The notes: a model not told the origin generated them from the letters alone. A stretch of 64,000 nt of DNA from Polynucleobacter acidiphobus (GCF_003065385.1 NZ_CP023277.1:248001-312000); one strand, 5' to 3'. Shown: positions 1-9,996, counted from the first letter of the stretch. A program made the numbers and translations.

Positions 1-837
1 TTACTGCTATTCAAAGCCCTGATCCTCGGGATTGTTGAGGGCTTAACCGAGTTTTTACCTATCTCGAGCACCGGGCACTTAATCTTGGTGGGGGATCTCT
101 TAAATTTTAATGATGAGCGTGGCAAGGCCTTTGAAATCATTATTCAGTTTGGCGCCATTTTGGCAGTGTGCTGGGAGTACCGTGAGCGCCTATTCAAGGT
201 GACCAATACCTTTTTCTCGAGTAAACAATCGCAAAAGTTTGTTTTGCATGTGGTTATTGCTTGTATTCCAGCCATGGGGCTTGGTCTGATTTTTGGTAAG
301 TTCATCAAGGCTCATCTGTTTTCACCAGTCCCTGTGGCAAGCGCATTTATTGTGGGCGCCTTTGTGATCTTCTGGGCAGAGTACCGTCAAACCAAAGCGT
401 CGACCATGAAGAAAATCGATAGCATTGACCAGTTAACTGCGATCGATGCCCTAAAAGTGGGGCTAGCCCAATGCGCGGCTCTCATACCAGGTACCTCACG
501 CTCTGGAGCCACAATTATTGGCGGGATGCTATTTGGCTTGCCGCGAGCCGTTGCAACCGAATTCTCCTTCTTTTTAGCAATCCCGGTCATTGGTGGGGCA
601 ACTGCGTATGAGTTGCTCAAGATTGCAAACTCACCCCAAGCATTTGGTTTTGCTGATTTTGCACCTACCCTTTTAGTTGGTTTTGTCGCAGCCTTTATCT
701 CCGCATTTATTTGTGTGCGCTGGCTGATTCATTATGTTGCGCATCACAACTTTATCCCCTTTGCTTGGTATCGTATTATTTTTGGCGTTTTAGTTTTGGT
801 GACCTCGTACACCGGTCTTGTCGCTTGGTCTAACTGA
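1..837 (+). CDS. uppP: Undecaprenyl-diphosphatase UppP (BacA family), 5' end cut by window edge
   Basis: UppP is a membrane enzyme that removes a phosphate from undecaprenyl diphosphate, recycling the lipid carrier used for peptidoglycan and O-antigen synthesis. The frame is open from base 1 and gives 278 codons, so only a short N-terminal stretch is missing. The two family signature regions are visible: [14 protein letters not shown] at visible residues 13-26 and PGTSRSGAT at about 163-171, which supply the catalytic Glu, Ser, His and Arg. The rest is a series of hydrophobic segments typical of a polytopic protein. It ends 19 bases before the start of the next gene, so the two are probably co-transcribed. 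The identification is firm; only the true start is unseen. Confidence 0.95.
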   Translation, partial: LLLFKALILGIVEGLTEFLPISSTGHLILVGDLLNFNDERGKAFEIIIQFGAILAVCWEYRERLFKVTNTFFSSKQSQKFVLHVVIACIPAMGLGLIFGKFIKAHLFSPVPVASAFIVGAFVIFWAEYRQTKASTMKKIDSIDQLTAIDALKVGLAQCAALIPGTSRSGATIIGGMLFGLPRAVATEFSFFLAIPVIGGATAYELLKIANSPQAFGFADFAPTLLVGFVAAFISAFICVRWLIHYVAHHNFIPFAWYRIIFGVLVLVTSYTGLVAWSN

Positions 838-856
838 TAGTTATAGAGTAAAAAAT

Positions 857-1345
857 ATGAACCTTTCAATCGATGCTATACAAGCCAATATTCAGTTGGC
901 CTTGGCACCTGTCTTTCTCCTCACGGCTGTTGCTACCTTAGTTGCTGCGATCACAGCACGCCTGGCGCGTAATGTAGATCGGATGCGCTTTATTCAGAAT
1001 CAGCTGTATGGCGATCAGCAGCTTAGTCAAAAGCTGAAGACACATTATGAGAAAGAAATTGATGAGTTCAAGACCAGGGGAAGGTTATGCACTCTAGCCA
1101 TTTTCTTTGATGTCTTAGCAGGCGTTTTAATTTCTCTGACTGTTCTTGAGCTATTTTTAGTACAAACCGGTGCCGGAAAATTAGTCAATGTGGGTTATGT
1201 TCTGATCACCTTTGTTGCTGGTTTGGTCTCATTTGTGGTTTCTCTAACACTTATCTTGGTTGAAGTTGTCTTTGCCTATCGCTCAACGAGTTGGGATATG
1301 CCTGCACAAGAGATATCTCAAATGCCCACAACACCCAAGGAATAA
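857..1345 (+). CDS. DUF2721 family membrane protein
   Basis: Protein of 162 residues of unknown function, recognised as DUF2721-like from the N-terminal hydrophobic segment followed by a charged stretch beginning RLARNVDRMRFIQ, and two further membrane segments near residues 80-105 and 115-145. It is predicted to be an inner-membrane protein with a cytoplasmic helical loop. An in-frame start at 818 would overlap uppP; I prefer ATG 857 because the protein then begins MNLSIDAIQ, directly before the first membrane helix. It lies between uppP and a sugar-nucleotide gene, which does not reveal its job. Confidence 0.75.
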   Translation: MNLSIDAIQANIQLALAPVFLLTAVATLVAAITARLARNVDRMRFIQNQLYGDQQLSQKLKTHYEKEIDEFKTRGRLCTLAIFFDVLAGVLISLTVLELFLVQTGAGKLVNVGYVLITFVAGLVSFVVSLTLILVEVVFAYRSTSWDMPAQEISQMPTTPKE

Positions 1346-1380
1346 AATCAGGCGAAATTCTCGATTTTTGAAAGACAACG

Positions 1381-2331
1381 ATGTCCATCAATCAAAACAA
1401 AATCCTCATCTCCGGCGGCGCAGGCTTTTTAGGCTCTCATCTCACTGAACGCCTGCTTCGTGAGGGTAATGATGTTTTGGTGGTGGATAACTTTTTTACC
1501 GGTAACAAACAGAACCTTGTGCATTTGATGAGTAATCCAAAATTGGAGATCATGCGCCATGATGTGACCTTTCCTTTGTATGTCGAGGTTAATCAGATCT
1601 ATAACTTAGCGTGTCCAGCCTCCCCAGTTCACTATCAATACGACCCCGTGCAAACGACTAAAACTAGCGTGCACGGTGCAATTAATATGCTCGGTTTAGC
1701 TAAGCGGACCCGCGCTCGTATTTTGCAAGCCTCTACGAGTGAGGTCTATGGTGATCCAGAGGTGCATCCCCAACCAGAAGGCTATTGGGGTAGAGTCAAT
1801 CCGATTGGCATTCGGTCCTGCTATGACGAGGGTAAGCGTTGTGCTGAGACCCTATTTTTTGACTACTTTCGCCAACATCAAACCGATATCAAAGTGGTAA
1901 GAATCTTCAACACCTACGGCCCAAGGATGCATCCCAACGATGGCCGCGTGGTGAGCAACTTTATCGTGCAGGCATTACAAGGTAAAGACATCACGATTTA
2001 TGGGGATGGATCTCAGACCCGAAGTTTTTGCTATGTGGACGACCTTATTGATGCTATGGCTCGGATGATGGCGACAGAAACTGGCTTTACGGGGCCAGTC
2101 AATATCGGGAACCCAACTGAATTTACGATGCTTGAACTTGCCCAATTGGTTCTCAAGCTTTCTGGTAGCAAATCAAAAATTGTCTATCAACCACTACCCT
2201 CGGATGATCCAAAGCAGCGTCAGCCGAATATTGATTTAGCTAAGGCCAAATTAGGATGGACGCCTAAGGTATCTCTAGAAGATGGGTTAAGAGAAACTAT
2301 CAGCTATTTTTCAAAGCTCTTAAATGTTTAA
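1381..2331 (+). CDS. uxs: UDP-glucuronate decarboxylase (UDP-xylose synthase), SDR family
   Basis: A 316-residue extended short-chain dehydrogenase. It begins with the NAD-binding GxxGxxG motif ([11 protein letters not shown], residues about 11-21) and a following acidic strand VVDNFFTG. The signature segments [21 protein letters not shown] and SCYDEGKR (catalytic Tyr-x3-Lys) are characteristic of UDP-glucuronate decarboxylases, which convert UDP-glucuronate to UDP-xylose in the cytoplasm. Length is normal for bacterial Uxs. The following glycosyltransferase gene overlaps its end by 8 bases, so the two are translationally linked, suggesting that the UDP-xylose feeds that transferase. A dTDP-glucose or UDP-glucose epimerase is less likely given the PASP motif. 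Confidence 0.88.
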   Translation: MSINQNKILISGGAGFLGSHLTERLLREGNDVLVVDNFFTGNKQNLVHLMSNPKLEIMRHDVTFPLYVEVNQIYNLACPASPVHYQYDPVQTTKTSVHGAINMLGLAKRTRARILQASTSEVYGDPEVHPQPEGYWGRVNPIGIRSCYDEGKRCAETLFFDYFRQHQTDIKVVRIFNTYGPRMHPNDGRVVSNFIVQALQGKDITIYGDGSQTRSFCYVDDLIDAMARMMATETGFTGPVNIGNPTEFTMLELAQLVLKLSGSKSKIVYQPLPSDDPKQRQPNIDLAKAKLGWTPKVSLEDGLRETISYFSKLLNV

Positions 2332-3088
2332 AAGCATTCGGCTGAGGTTAAGGCAAATCACTTTTTTTCTTGAGAGCATCTTCCGGTCAAAAAAGCTAAT
2401 TCAAAATCCGAGACCAATTAATTTAGTCAGGGCATGTAAATTCAAAGACACTCGCTTAGCAGAGAGCATCTTTTGGACAAAATTTAATCCAATAGAAGTT
2501 AAATTTAATGTTAATTATTTAAGCTCGGATATCGACGTTGTTCGCTGGCATGCAATAAGCCCAAATCAATTGGAGTTTGATATCAATATGAATGCCTCGA
2601 ATGAGGCCTTAGAACCTACATTTAGAAGAATCTTTGATATATCGCCGTTATTAAAAAAATTTCACGCGTCCGAATATTTTCATAGCGGTTGGATCGATAT
2701 TAATCTTGGCGATTATGCAAAAAAAGACGGATTAGCATTTTGCTCTAATCGTGAGAATCAAATTCTGATTCCTGATATTGATTTTATTGGAACTCACGGA
2801 TACGATGAAATGCGCTCGTATTTTGGGAGCAATCTAATTCCGTGGGAACAAAAGAAAGAGATTTTATTTTGGAGGGGATCCAGTACTGGCATCTCGCCCT
2901 CTGGGTCATGGAGGGATCTTCAGAGAATCAAGTTATGTGAAATAGCCGCTAATTCTAAAAATCAGGACCTATTTGATGTTGGGTTGAGCAATATTGTTCA
3001 ATTGAATAAAAGCGCTGAAAATGAAATTAAAACTTTGGGCTACCTAAAAGACTATAAATTGGCATTCCCCCAATATCGTAGACACTTT

Positions 3089-3949
3089 TCATAACGCAAT
3101 TTGACGTTGTTCGAACGCCATTGGACTTAGTTGGGCAAGATGCTTGTGACGCCTTACCCGATTGTAGAACTCTTCGATGTATTCAAAGATCTCTGATTTG
3201 GCTTGTGCCCTAGTGGGATAAATCCGTTTCTTAATTAATTCACTTTTGAGGCTGCTAAAGAAGGATTCAGCCACTGCGTTATCCCAGCAGTTGCCACGCC
3301 TGCTCATGCTCGGGCTTAATCGATTATCTTTGCACCAGCGGGCAAATGCATCACTACCGAACTGGCTACCTTGGTCGGAGTGGATGATAAGACCATTCTT
3401 AGGCTTTCTGCGCCATACCGCCATCGTTAAGGCATCCAGGACCAAGCGGGTTTCCATACGTGCTTGCATGCTCCAGCCAACCACTAATCGGGAGTGCAAA
3501 TCAATCACTACCGCCAAGTACAACCAGCCTTCGTAAGTTCGGATATAGGTAATGTCGGTCACCCAGGCTTGATCAGGGGCATCATGGGTAAATTGACGTT
3601 GCAATTGATTGGGTGAGACTAGAGACGGTCTACCGATCCGATATCGCGGACGCTTATACCCGCGGATGGAGCGCAGTTGCGAGGCCTTCATGAGTCTTGC
3701 CACTCGGTTTTCACTACAGGCTACACCCGCTTCCCTGAGGTCATGGTAAATCCGCGGGCTGCCATAAATCCCCATACTCTGATCATAGAAGTAACGGATC
3801 TGTTCTGATAACTTGGCGTTCTCCAGAGCCCGGGGTGATTGAGGTTCTTTTAACCAAGCGTAATAGCCACTGCGGTGCACCTTCAGAACCCGGCACATGC
3901 TCAAAAGCCGGAACTCCTGGCGATGCTCTTTGATAAACGCGTACTTCAC
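3089..3949 (-). CDS. IS3-family transposase OrfB (DDE catalytic subunit)
   Basis: A 286-residue protein with an N-terminal HTH_21-like region (SGYYAWL) and an rve integrase core. The catalytic triad is visible: Asp in WVTDITYI, Asp in IIHSDQGSQF, and Glu in NAVAESFFSSLK, with spacing normal for the DDE family. It starts with GTG overlapping the orfA stop by 4 bases (GTGA). In this family OrfB is usually made as an OrfAB fusion through -1 ribosomal frameshifting near the overlap; that is inferred here, not shown. It catalyses cutting and joining of the element ends. Full length, no internal stop. Confidence 0.95.
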   Translation of the reverse strand: MKYAFIKEHRQEFRLLSMCRVLKVHRSGYYAWLKEPQSPRALENAKLSEQIRYFYDQSMGIYGSPRIYHDLREAGVACSENRVARLMKASQLRSIRGYKRPRYRIGRPSLVSPNQLQRQFTHDAPDQAWVTDITYIRTYEGWLYLAVVIDLHSRLVVGWSMQARMETRLVLDALTMAVWRRKPKNGLIIHSDQGSQFGSDAFARWCKDNRLSPSMSRRGNCWDNAVAESFFSSLKSELIKKRIYPTRAQAKSEIFEYIEEFYNRVRRHKHLAQLSPMAFEQRQIAL

Positions 3950-4227
3950 TCGGACACTTTGGCAAAGTACGCGGCGGCCTTTTTTAGGATGTCGCGCTCT
4001 TCAGTGGTTCGCCTCAGTTCTGCTTTGAGTTTGGTCATCTCGGCTTGCAGCGCTTTGATGTCTTCTATTGGTTTCTCATCTGACCCCTTGAGTTTTCGGG
4101 TCCAGGTATACAGCAGGCCGACAGGCACCCCCAAGCGTCTGGATACCTCAACTGCTGAATGCCCTTTATCTAAGATCTGCTTAACCGCTTCTAATTTGAA
4201 CTCAGCGGTGTATTTGGTTCGCTTCAT
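3946..4227 (-). CDS. IS3-family transposase OrfA (HTH subunit)
   Basis: A 93-residue protein beginning MKRTKYTAEFKLEAVKQ, with a HTH_Tnp_1 helix-turn-helix (EVSRRLGVPVGLLYTWTRKL) and a C-terminal leucine-zipper-like coiled coil (about residues 58-85) ending AAAYFAKVSE. It binds the element ends and dimerises with OrfB. An upstream in-frame GTG at 4230 exists, but ATG 4227 sits behind a GGGAG ribosome site at suitable spacing and is preferred. Its stop overlaps the orfB start. Confidence 0.93.
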   Translation of the reverse strand: MKRTKYTAEFKLEAVKQILDKGHSAVEVSRRLGVPVGLLYTWTRKLKGSDEKPIEDIKALQAEMTKLKAELRRTTEERDILKKAAAYFAKVSE

Positions 4228-4648
4228 CACTACTCCCTTGATTCATTGTTGACAATATTAACTGTCTACTGAATCGGGGGAATGCCAAATCAATCAAGTT
4301 AATCAATACATTTAAATACCTTATCGATGTAGATGGCAATAGTAATGCTTGGTCAAGTCTATTTTTGAAGCTTCTGTCTGGCTCAGTCGTACTTAAGGTT
4401 GAATCCGAGGACGGATACAAACAGTGGTATTACGATCGCTTAATTCCATGGCAGCACTATGTACCCGTAAATAAGGACCTTTCTGATCTTCAAGAAAAGC
4501 TTGATTGGCTTAGAGATAATGACGATAGGGCAAAGAAACTAGCAAAATTAGGTAAAGATTTCGCTTTCGATATTTCATTTGAAAAGGAATTAGCTAATAG
4601 TCTCGATTTAATCAAAAATAATCTTGTTATTCCAAAGGCTAAATAAAT

Positions 4649-5389
4649 ATGAATGCCCCATCTTCTCGAAAATTCCTTAAGGCAATTTTTTACTTGATTT
4701 TGACAAAGGCACCGCTTATTGTTATTACATGTTTTGTGAATACCTATATTCAAAAAAATAAAATTATTAAGTTTCAAAATATAGAAAGTAAGCACCGAGA
4801 GAAAAATTTTTCTACTGATTGGTTTACTGGCAATATTCCTTATTGGATGATTATTTTTAACAAATTTCAAATGTTGAACAAGCCCCTTTCTTGCCTTGAA
4901 ATTGGTTCATGGGAGGGTCGATCATCCCTATTTATTCTTGACTCATTACCGAATTCAAAATTAACTTGTGTGGATACATGGGAGGGTGCTGATGAGCACA
5001 AGGGATCGAAAATTTTGAATACAATCGAGCAGAATTTTGATGCCAATCTTTCTGATTATCGGGATAGGCTTACCAAATACAAAGGGACTTCTTTTTCATT
5101 TTTTGATAATCTAGAAAGTCACACTAAGTTTGATTTAATTTACATTGATGGATCCCATTATATTTATGATGTAATGGTTGACGCGCTTAAATCATTTGCC
5201 CATCTTAATGTGGGCGGCGTGATGATTTTTGATGATTTTTTTTGGGGCTATTATGATGATCCAATATCCAATCCAGCCTCTGCTATAAATACGTTTATTT
5301 CGTTAAAGAAGAGATATTTGCAAGTTGAAATGGTTTATTCGCAAATTATCATTTCTCGAATTGCTGATGAGAATCGTATTAATCACTGA
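4649..5389 (+). CDS. Class I SAM-dependent methyltransferase (Methyltransf_24 type)
   Basis: A 246-residue protein. After an N-terminal region with a hydrophobic stretch (about residues 10-30, possible membrane anchor), a Rossmann methyltransferase core begins: motif [14 protein letters not shown] (about residues 88-100), acidic motif [13 protein letters not shown], and [19 protein letters not shown] followed by [11 protein letters not shown]. The YIDGSHxYxxV pattern is typical of Methyltransf_24 enzymes in surface-polysaccharide loci. It starts 2 bases after the GT90 stop and its own stop overlaps the trmB start by one base. A role in O-methylating a surface glycan is inferred from context; the acceptor is unknown. 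It is AT-rich compared with trmB. Confidence 0.8.
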   Translation: MNAPSSRKFLKAIFYLILTKAPLIVITCFVNTYIQKNKIIKFQNIESKHREKNFSTDWFTGNIPYWMIIFNKFQMLNKPLSCLEIGSWEGRSSLFILDSLPNSKLTCVDTWEGADEHKGSKILNTIEQNFDANLSDYRDRLTKYKGTSFSFFDNLESHTKFDLIYIDGSHYIYDVMVDALKSFAHLNVGGVMIFDDFFWGYYDDPISNPASAINTFISLKKRYLQVEMVYSQIIISRIADENRINH

Positions 5390-6183
5390 TGATTAATGAT
5401 AGTAGTTCTTTGAGACACCGAATTCGCTCGTTTGTTCGTAGAGCAGGCCGTACTACTAATGCCCAAGAGCATGCGATTGCAACCTTAGGTAGTCAATTTC
5501 TCCTGCCATATCAAGAGGCATTATTTGATTGGTCAGTATTTGGTCCGTCGTATCAGAATGCTTCGCGCATTGTCGAGATCGGCTTTGGCATGGGTGAGTC
5601 CACCGCTCAGATTGCACAAGTTCGTCCAAACGATGCATTTTTAGGTCTTGAGGTTCATGAGCCTGGGGTTGGTGCGCTTCTTAAGCGTATTGGTGAGTTG
5701 GATCTTCACAATCTTCGCTTAATTTCCCATGATGCTGTTGAGATACTCGAGCGGATGATTGCACCCAATTCTTTGGATGGGGTTCATATTTTCTTTCCAG
5801 ATCCATGGCATAAAACGCGTCATCATAAACGCCGTTTAATTCAAAAAGAATTTGTAGAACTCCTCGTTTCCCGATTGAAGCCTAATGGCTATCTTCACCT
5901 GGCAACGGATTGGCAGCATTACGCGGAGCAAATGCTCTTAGTTCTCAATCACCATCCTCTATTACGAAATCAATCCACTCAAAAAGTTCGCTTAGGAGCC
6001 ATTCTCGGTATCGATCAGGATCAAACTATCGGTGGTATTGATTGGACAGCTAAGCACTTACAAGAGACGCATGAGGGTTTTGTGGATAAGCCCTCGTATC
6101 GTCCGCTGACCAAATTTGAGAACCGTGGTCTCAAATTAGGCCACGGGGTTTGGGATTTGCTTTATCGCAAGCATGTGCCTTAA
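5389..6183 (+). CDS. trmB: tRNA (guanine-N7-)-methyltransferase
   Basis: A 264-residue protein that methylates N7 of G46 in the variable loop of tRNAs, using SAM. The SAM motif [10 protein letters not shown] lies at residues 62-71 and the TrmB signature [14 protein letters not shown] at 136-149; both are diagnostic. The C-terminal part ([19 protein letters not shown]) also fits. ATG 5389 overlaps the previous gene's stop (TGATG). The end converges with gabD, sharing 4 bases. This is a core gene marking the return from the sugar island to conserved chromosome. Confidence 0.95.
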   Translation: MINDSSSLRHRIRSFVRRAGRTTNAQEHAIATLGSQFLLPYQEALFDWSVFGPSYQNASRIVEIGFGMGESTAQIAQVRPNDAFLGLEVHEPGVGALLKRIGELDLHNLRLISHDAVEILERMIAPNSLDGVHIFFPDPWHKTRHHKRRLIQKEFVELLVSRLKPNGYLHLATDWQHYAEQMLLVLNHHPLLRNQSTQKVRLGAILGIDQDQTIGGIDWTAKHLQETHEGFVDKPSYRPLTKFENRGLKLGHGVWDLLYRKHVP

Positions 6184-7670
6184 AGACCCATACAGACGTA
6201 TTTCATTTCAAGGTACTCGTCGATTCCCCAGGAGCTACCCTCGCGTCCTAAGCCAGATTGCTTGACCCCACCAAATGGGGCTACTTCATTCGAGATCAGT
6301 CCGGTATTGACCCCCACCATACCAAATTCGAGGGCTTCGGCGACCTTCCAAACCCGACCAATATCCCGACTGTAAAAGTAAGACGCTAGACCAAATTGAC
6401 TGCTATTAGCCAATCGAATCACTTCATCATCATTCTCAAACGGTATTACTGGCGCAACCGGACCAAAAGTTTCTTCATGGGTAATGAGCATGGCATTGGT
6501 AACATTAGCAAGAACGGTTGGTTCATAAAACGTTCCACCCAGACTGGCGCGTTTACCCCCAATAACAAGTTGCGCCCCTTTGCTCACTGCATCGGCTACA
6601 TGCCGCTCTACCTTTTCAATGGCAGCTTGATCGATTAGGGGCCCTTGAGAAACGCCTTGCTCTAGACCATTTCCAATCTTGATTGCTTTGGTTGCCAGAG
6701 CTAACTTTTCTACAAAGGCATCGTGCACCTTTTTATGGACATAGAACCGGTTGGCGCAAACGCAAGTTTGCCCGGCATTTCGGTATTTGGAGCTCATTGC
6801 GCCCGATACGGCAGCATCAATATCCGCGTCGTCAAACACAATGAAGGGCGCATGACCGCCAAGTTCTAAGGAGAGTTTTTTGACCGTTGGGGCGCATTGC
6901 GCCATCAGAATGCGACCTACTTCTGTAGAGCCGGTAAACGATAGATGGCGTACCGTTGGGGATTCACATAGAACCTTGCCAACTGCAATGGATTGCTCGG
7001 CATCTGCGGTCACGATATTAATGACCCCTTGCGGGACCCCTGCTTGTTGGGCAAGTTCAGCAATTGCGAGTGCTGAAAGCGGAGTTTGTTCTGCAGGCTT
7101 GATCACGATGGTGCATCCTGCTGCCATTGCTGGTGCGATTTTGCGCGTAATCATGGCAATCGGAAAGTTCCAGGGGGTAATGGCAACGCAGACCCCAATG
7201 GCTTGCTTTAAAACAATGGTGCGCTTATCGCCCCAGGTGGTTGCTGGAATCGCCCCCATTACGCGTTTGGCTTCTTCGGCAAACCATTCCACAAAGGAAG
7301 CGCCGTAGACCACTTCCCCTTTAGCTTCGGCAAGAGGTTTGCCTTGCTCAAGAGTCATGAGGGTGGCGAGATCATCTGCATTGGCCAGAATTAACTCAAA
7401 CCACTTGCGCATCACCTGGGCACGCTCTTTGGCCAGCTTGCCCTTCCAGGCATTGAGGGCTAGCTCTGCAGCGGAAATTGCCTCTTCGGCATCCGAGGCA
7501 TTTAAATTGGCAACCTTAGCAATGATGTCACCGGTTGCGGGGTTGGAAACTGCAAATCGCGCGTTCCCTGACGCTTTCACCCACTGGCCGTTGATCAACG
7601 CATCCTCATGAAAAAGACCAGGGTTCTTGAGGAGCTTATGGAGATCAGCAATGGAATTGGGGACGTTCAT
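6180..7670 (-). CDS. gabD: NAD(P)+-dependent succinate-semialdehyde dehydrogenase
   Basis: A 496-residue aldehyde dehydrogenase that would oxidise succinate semialdehyde to succinate, the last step of the GABA shunt. The proton-acceptor Glu lies in LELGGHAPF (about residue 268) and the catalytic Cys in [12 protein letters not shown] (about residue 302); the glycine-rich cofactor motif FTGSTEVGR is present. [17 protein letters not shown] and [22 protein letters not shown] at the C-terminus are typical of GabD. Related aldehyde dehydrogenases (glutarate semialdehyde, others) are hard to exclude from sequence alone. It stands alone, converging on trmB with a 4-bp overlap; its promoter should lie in the region after 7671. 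Confidence 0.9.
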   Translation of the reverse strand: MNVPNSIADLHKLLKNPGLFHEDALINGQWVKASGNARFAVSNPATGDIIAKVANLNASDAEEAISAAELALNAWKGKLAKERAQVMRKWFELILANADDLATLMTLEQGKPLAEAKGEVVYGASFVEWFAEEAKRVMGAIPATTWGDKRTIVLKQAIGVCVAITPWNFPIAMITRKIAPAMAAGCTIVIKPAEQTPLSALAIAELAQQAGVPQGVINIVTADAEQSIAVGKVLCESPTVRHLSFTGSTEVGRILMAQCAPTVKKLSLELGGHAPFIVFDDADIDAAVSGAMSSKYRNAGQTCVCANRFYVHKKVHDAFVEKLALATKAIKIGNGLEQGVSQGPLIDQAAIEKVERHVADAVSKGAQLVIGGKRASLGGTFYEPTVLANVTNAMLITHEETFGPVAPVIPFENDDEVIRLANSSQFGLASYFYSRDIGRVWKVAEALEFGMVGVNTGLISNEVAPFGGVKQSGLGREGSSWGIDEYLEMKYVCMGL

Positions 7671-8189
7671 GATGTTCTTCTTTTGAGTAAGTTGTGTCTC
7701 GATGACTTAGTGTAATCCCAACCGTCGAGAAGGATTATTGGGAATAATTTGGTTCGTAGGGGAGGTGATTGACTCCAGAAATCCGAAAAGAGATTCTTCA
7801 ATCGTATTACCTATGGAGCCAATGATGATTTCTGAAAACCACTACTAATAGTGGGTTGAACTCAATTGCCTGCCTATAGGTAGTTGGAAATCGTTATTTT
7901 TTCTTTCAAATTATGAAAATAAATCCCGAACCGATGTTTTTTTCATGATGAGGAATAAGTGATGACTAACTTAATTAAACCATTGTTTTAACTGATCTTT
8001 TTATATTCAGCGTCGCATCATATTAGGGTTTAAACGGATAATATGAATTAATTGATATATAAAACCATTTCTTTATTCTTGACAGGTTATATAGGGGTTT
8101 CTAAGATTCGGCATGTTTAACAGTTGTTGCACTGCAATATAAATAGAGTCTTGTTATTTAGATTCTATCTATTGTGTGTGACCCAAACA
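7671..8189. other. Intergenic region between divergent gabD and the lytic transglycosylase gene
   Basis: 519 bases without a convincing gene. It must carry the gabD promoter (left part) and the promoter described at 8079-8107 (right part). A hairpin-like stretch (ACCACTA ... TAGTGGGT near 7838-7857) is not followed by a T-run and is not a clear terminator. The stretch from about 7900 to 8100 is AT-rich. I see no RNA family signature. Confidence 0.5.
8079..8107 (+). promoter_or_regulatory. Sigma-70 promoter for the lytic transglycosylase gene
   Basis: A perfect -35 hexamer TTGACA at 8079-8084 is followed after 17 bases by TAAGAT at 8102-8107 (4 of 6 matches to TATAAT). Transcription would start near 8114, leaving a leader of about 75 bases before ATG 8190. 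The match is by eye. Confidence 0.6.
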
Positions 8190-9014
8190 ATGAAACCATT
8201 TAATTTTCCAAAGACAATTGGGATTGAACAGCACTTAGCCTCTGCATCTTTAGCTAGGCTCATACAGCGCCTATTTGCATTTTTGGTTGCCGCAATTCTT
8301 GCCGTTTGGTTACTTGGCCCCCGCACTGGCGCCGGAATCTTTGATCTTGCCCACTATTTAGTTCCCGCCGAAGCCCGCGTACTGATTCTCGGGGCGGATA
8401 GTGCTGAAATCTTAACGGCTGATGAGTCCGCCAATCAACTCAAGTTTTGGAGCATAAACCCACAGACCATCCCCTCGATTGCAGGACCCGCATCACAAAT
8501 TCCGGGGCATTTGGTCGACTTAAGTGCGGTTGATCGGTCGATATTGGGTTCAGAGACCGAGCGTCGCGCAGTTGCCGAACATTTGGCTAAAAAGTTTCGG
8601 ATCTCTTTAGAGGACACACTTTTCTATGTCAATCAAGCCATGATGGTGAGTAAAGAGGTTAACCTAGACCCCACCCTAATTTTGGCAGTGATGGCGACTG
8701 AATCTAGCCTAAATCCTCGTGCTGAGAGCCGTGCCGGTGCGCAAGGATTGATGCAGGTTCGAACCCATGTTCATCAAGAGAAATTTGAGCCTTATGGCGG
8801 CCCCTTAGCGGCCTTTATCCCTGAGGCAAATATTCGGGTGGGGGCTCTGATTTTGAAGGCTTGTATCGCTCGAGCTGGTTCGCTTGAGGATGGTTTAAAG
8901 AGTTATTTGGGCGCTCCCAATGCAGCGAGTGGGGTTGGTACCTATACCCATAAGGTATTTTCAGAGCGCGAAGAGTTACGTAACGTTGCGCGCCGTTTAG
9001 GCGGTAACGTTTAG
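8190..9014 (+). CDS. Membrane-anchored lytic transglycosylase (SLT domain)
   Basis: A 274-residue protein with a membrane segment near residues 22-43 and a C-terminal lysozyme-like SLT domain. The catalytic Glu is E171 in MATESSLNP, followed by RAGAQGLMQV, the standard motif pair of family 1 lytic transglycosylases; YLGAPNAASGVGTYTHKV fits the last substrate motif. It would cleave peptidoglycan glycan strands in the periplasm. A longer frame exists from a TTG at 8124, but ATG 8190 places the membrane anchor sensibly. Its end overlaps the nusB stop by 4 bases on the opposite strand. Confidence 0.82.
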   Translation: MKPFNFPKTIGIEQHLASASLARLIQRLFAFLVAAILAVWLLGPRTGAGIFDLAHYLVPAEARVLILGADSAEILTADESANQLKFWSINPQTIPSIAGPASQIPGHLVDLSAVDRSILGSETERRAVAEHLAKKFRISLEDTLFYVNQAMMVSKEVNLDPTLILAVMATESSLNPRAESRAGAQGLMQVRTHVHQEKFEPYGGPLAAFIPEANIRVGALILKACIARAGSLEDGLKSYLGAPNAASGVGTYTHKVFSEREELRNVARRLGGNV

Positions 9015-9496
9015 TTCGCTACGATTTCAGCTTGCCGCAGTTTTTGGGCAAGCTGATCTAAAACCCCATTCACGTATTTATGGCCATCGGTGCCACCAAA
9101 GGTTTTTGCTAATTCAACCGCTTCATTAATTGCTACTTTGTAGGGCACCGATAGATCGGCAGCTAACTCATAGGTGCCGATTAGCATAGCAGCATGCTCT
9201 ACTGGTGATAGTTCAGCCAAGGGTCGATCTAACTCCGGAATAATCAATGCATCAAGTTCTTGGTGCTGGCCAATCACCCCCTGGAAGATACTTGCAAATA
9301 AATCACCCTGACATTTTTTAAATGCTGGGTCTTCGCCAAGTTGTTTCGTGATTGCGCTGATCGTTAAGGGGGCATCACTTAGCTCACCCGCCTTTTGAAT
9401 CACCAAATACTGATAAATACCTTGTAAGGCATATTCGCGGGCACGCCGCCTAGGCGTGAGCGAGCGCTTTGGGTTAGGGGTCGATCCAGCCGTCAT
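9011..9496 (-). CDS. nusB: Transcription antitermination factor NusB
   Basis: A 161-residue all-helical RNA-binding protein; with NusE (S10) it recognises boxA in rRNA leaders and suppresses Rho-dependent termination. Recognised from RRRAREYALQGIYQYL near the N-terminus and VAINEAVELAKTFGGTDGHKYVNGVLD near the C-terminus, both family hallmarks. A TTG at 9520 would lengthen it into ribH, but ATG 9496 lies 4 bases after the ribH stop and is preferred. The ribBX-ribH-nusB order is common in proteobacteria. Confidence 0.93.
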   Translation of the reverse strand: MTAGSTPNPKRSLTPRRRAREYALQGIYQYLVIQKAGELSDAPLTISAITKQLGEDPAFKKCQGDLFASIFQGVIGQHQELDALIIPELDRPLAELSPVEHAAMLIGTYELAADLSVPYKVAINEAVELAKTFGGTDGHKYVNGVLDQLAQKLRQAEIVAN

Positions 9497-9500
9497 GTGA

Positions 9501-9986
9501 TTATGCTGACTCAATATCAAGATCAGGATTGATGGCTAGGGCGAGATTGGCCATTTCAACCGCAGCGCGCGCACAATCACGGCCCTTTTCGAGAGTGCGA
9601 GCAAATGCTTGATCGTCGGTGTCGCACGTTAGCACCCCATTGGCAATCGGAATACCATGATCCAAACTAATACGAGTAATGGCACTCGCAGATTCATTGG
9701 AGACCAATTCAAAGTGGTAGGTTTCCCCCCGAATGACAGCACCTAGGGCGATCATGGCATCAAACTCGTGGGTCTTCGCAAGTTGGGAGAGGGCAAAGCC
9801 AATCTCTAAGGCGCCAGGTACGGTCACTAACTGAATATCGTGATGAGCCACACCTAAGTTCAGTAGCTCGGTAATGCAGGCCTCCGATAGGGCTTTGCAG
9901 TGCTCTTCATTAAAACGAGCTTGCACGATCGCAACCCTGAGATCTTGGCCATTTAAGTCAGCCTCAAAGACATCGATGTCGTTCAT
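9501..9986 (-). CDS. ribH: 6,7-dimethyl-8-ribityllumazine synthase
   Basis: A 161-residue enzyme that condenses 5-amino-6-ribitylaminouracil with 3,4-dihydroxy-2-butanone 4-phosphate, the penultimate step of riboflavin synthesis. Motifs: [34 protein letters not shown] (catalytic His) and [15 protein letters not shown], all diagnostic. It lies 10 bases downstream of ribBX, which makes the butanone substrate, and upstream of nusB in the same operon. Confidence 0.95.
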   Translation of the reverse strand: MNDIDVFEADLNGQDLRVAIVQARFNEEHCKALSEACITELLNLGVAHHDIQLVTVPGALEIGFALSQLAKTHEFDAMIALGAVIRGETYHFELVSNESASAITRISLDHGIPIANGVLTCDTDDQAFARTLEKGRDCARAAVEMANLALAINPDLDIESA

Positions 9987-9996
9987 GCGCTATTCC

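Larger units (their letters stand above)
3060..4287 (-). mobile_element. Complete IS3-family insertion sequence, 1228 bp
   Basis: The element is bounded by 25-bp imperfect inverted repeats at 3060-3084 and 4263-4287; the outer 12 bases (TGGCATTCCCCC and its complement) and inner 7 bases match exactly, 21 of 25 in all. It starts TG and ends CA, as in IS3 elements. The host sequence AAT is duplicated at 3057-3059 and 4288-4290, a 3-bp target duplication typical of the family. Inside are orfA and orfB on the minus strand, both without stops, so the copy looks functional. It interrupts a GT90 glycosyltransferase gene; intact ends, duplication and target frame suggest a recent insertion. Confidence 0.95.
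2324..4646 (+). pseudogene. GT90 (CAP10/KDELC-like) glycosyltransferase split by an IS3-family element
   Basis: The 5' part (2324-3059) reads as a GT90-like transferase with the motif WRGSSTG near residue 187; the frame then runs into the IS and stops at 3094. The 3' part resumes after the IS and reads YLIDVDGNSNAWSS, LLSGSVVLKVES and WYYDRLIPWQHYVPV, all GT90 C-terminal hallmarks, ending at 4646. Removing the IS (3060-4287) and one copy of the 3-bp duplication AAT joins the halves in the same frame with no stop, giving a 363-residue protein, a plausible full length. So the gene was intact before insertion and is now inactive unless the IS excises precisely. GT90 enzymes transfer glucose or xylose, which fits the overlapping upstream UDP-xylose synthase gene; the sugar is inferred. 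Confidence 0.88.

Noticed and set aside
3246..3536. Open frame on the plus strand inside the IS3 transposase
   Set aside because: Antisense to the well-supported OrfB; no domain or ribosome site.
7838..7857. Hairpin in the gabD upstream region as a terminator
   Set aside because: Stem is imperfect with a bulge and there is no T-run on either side.
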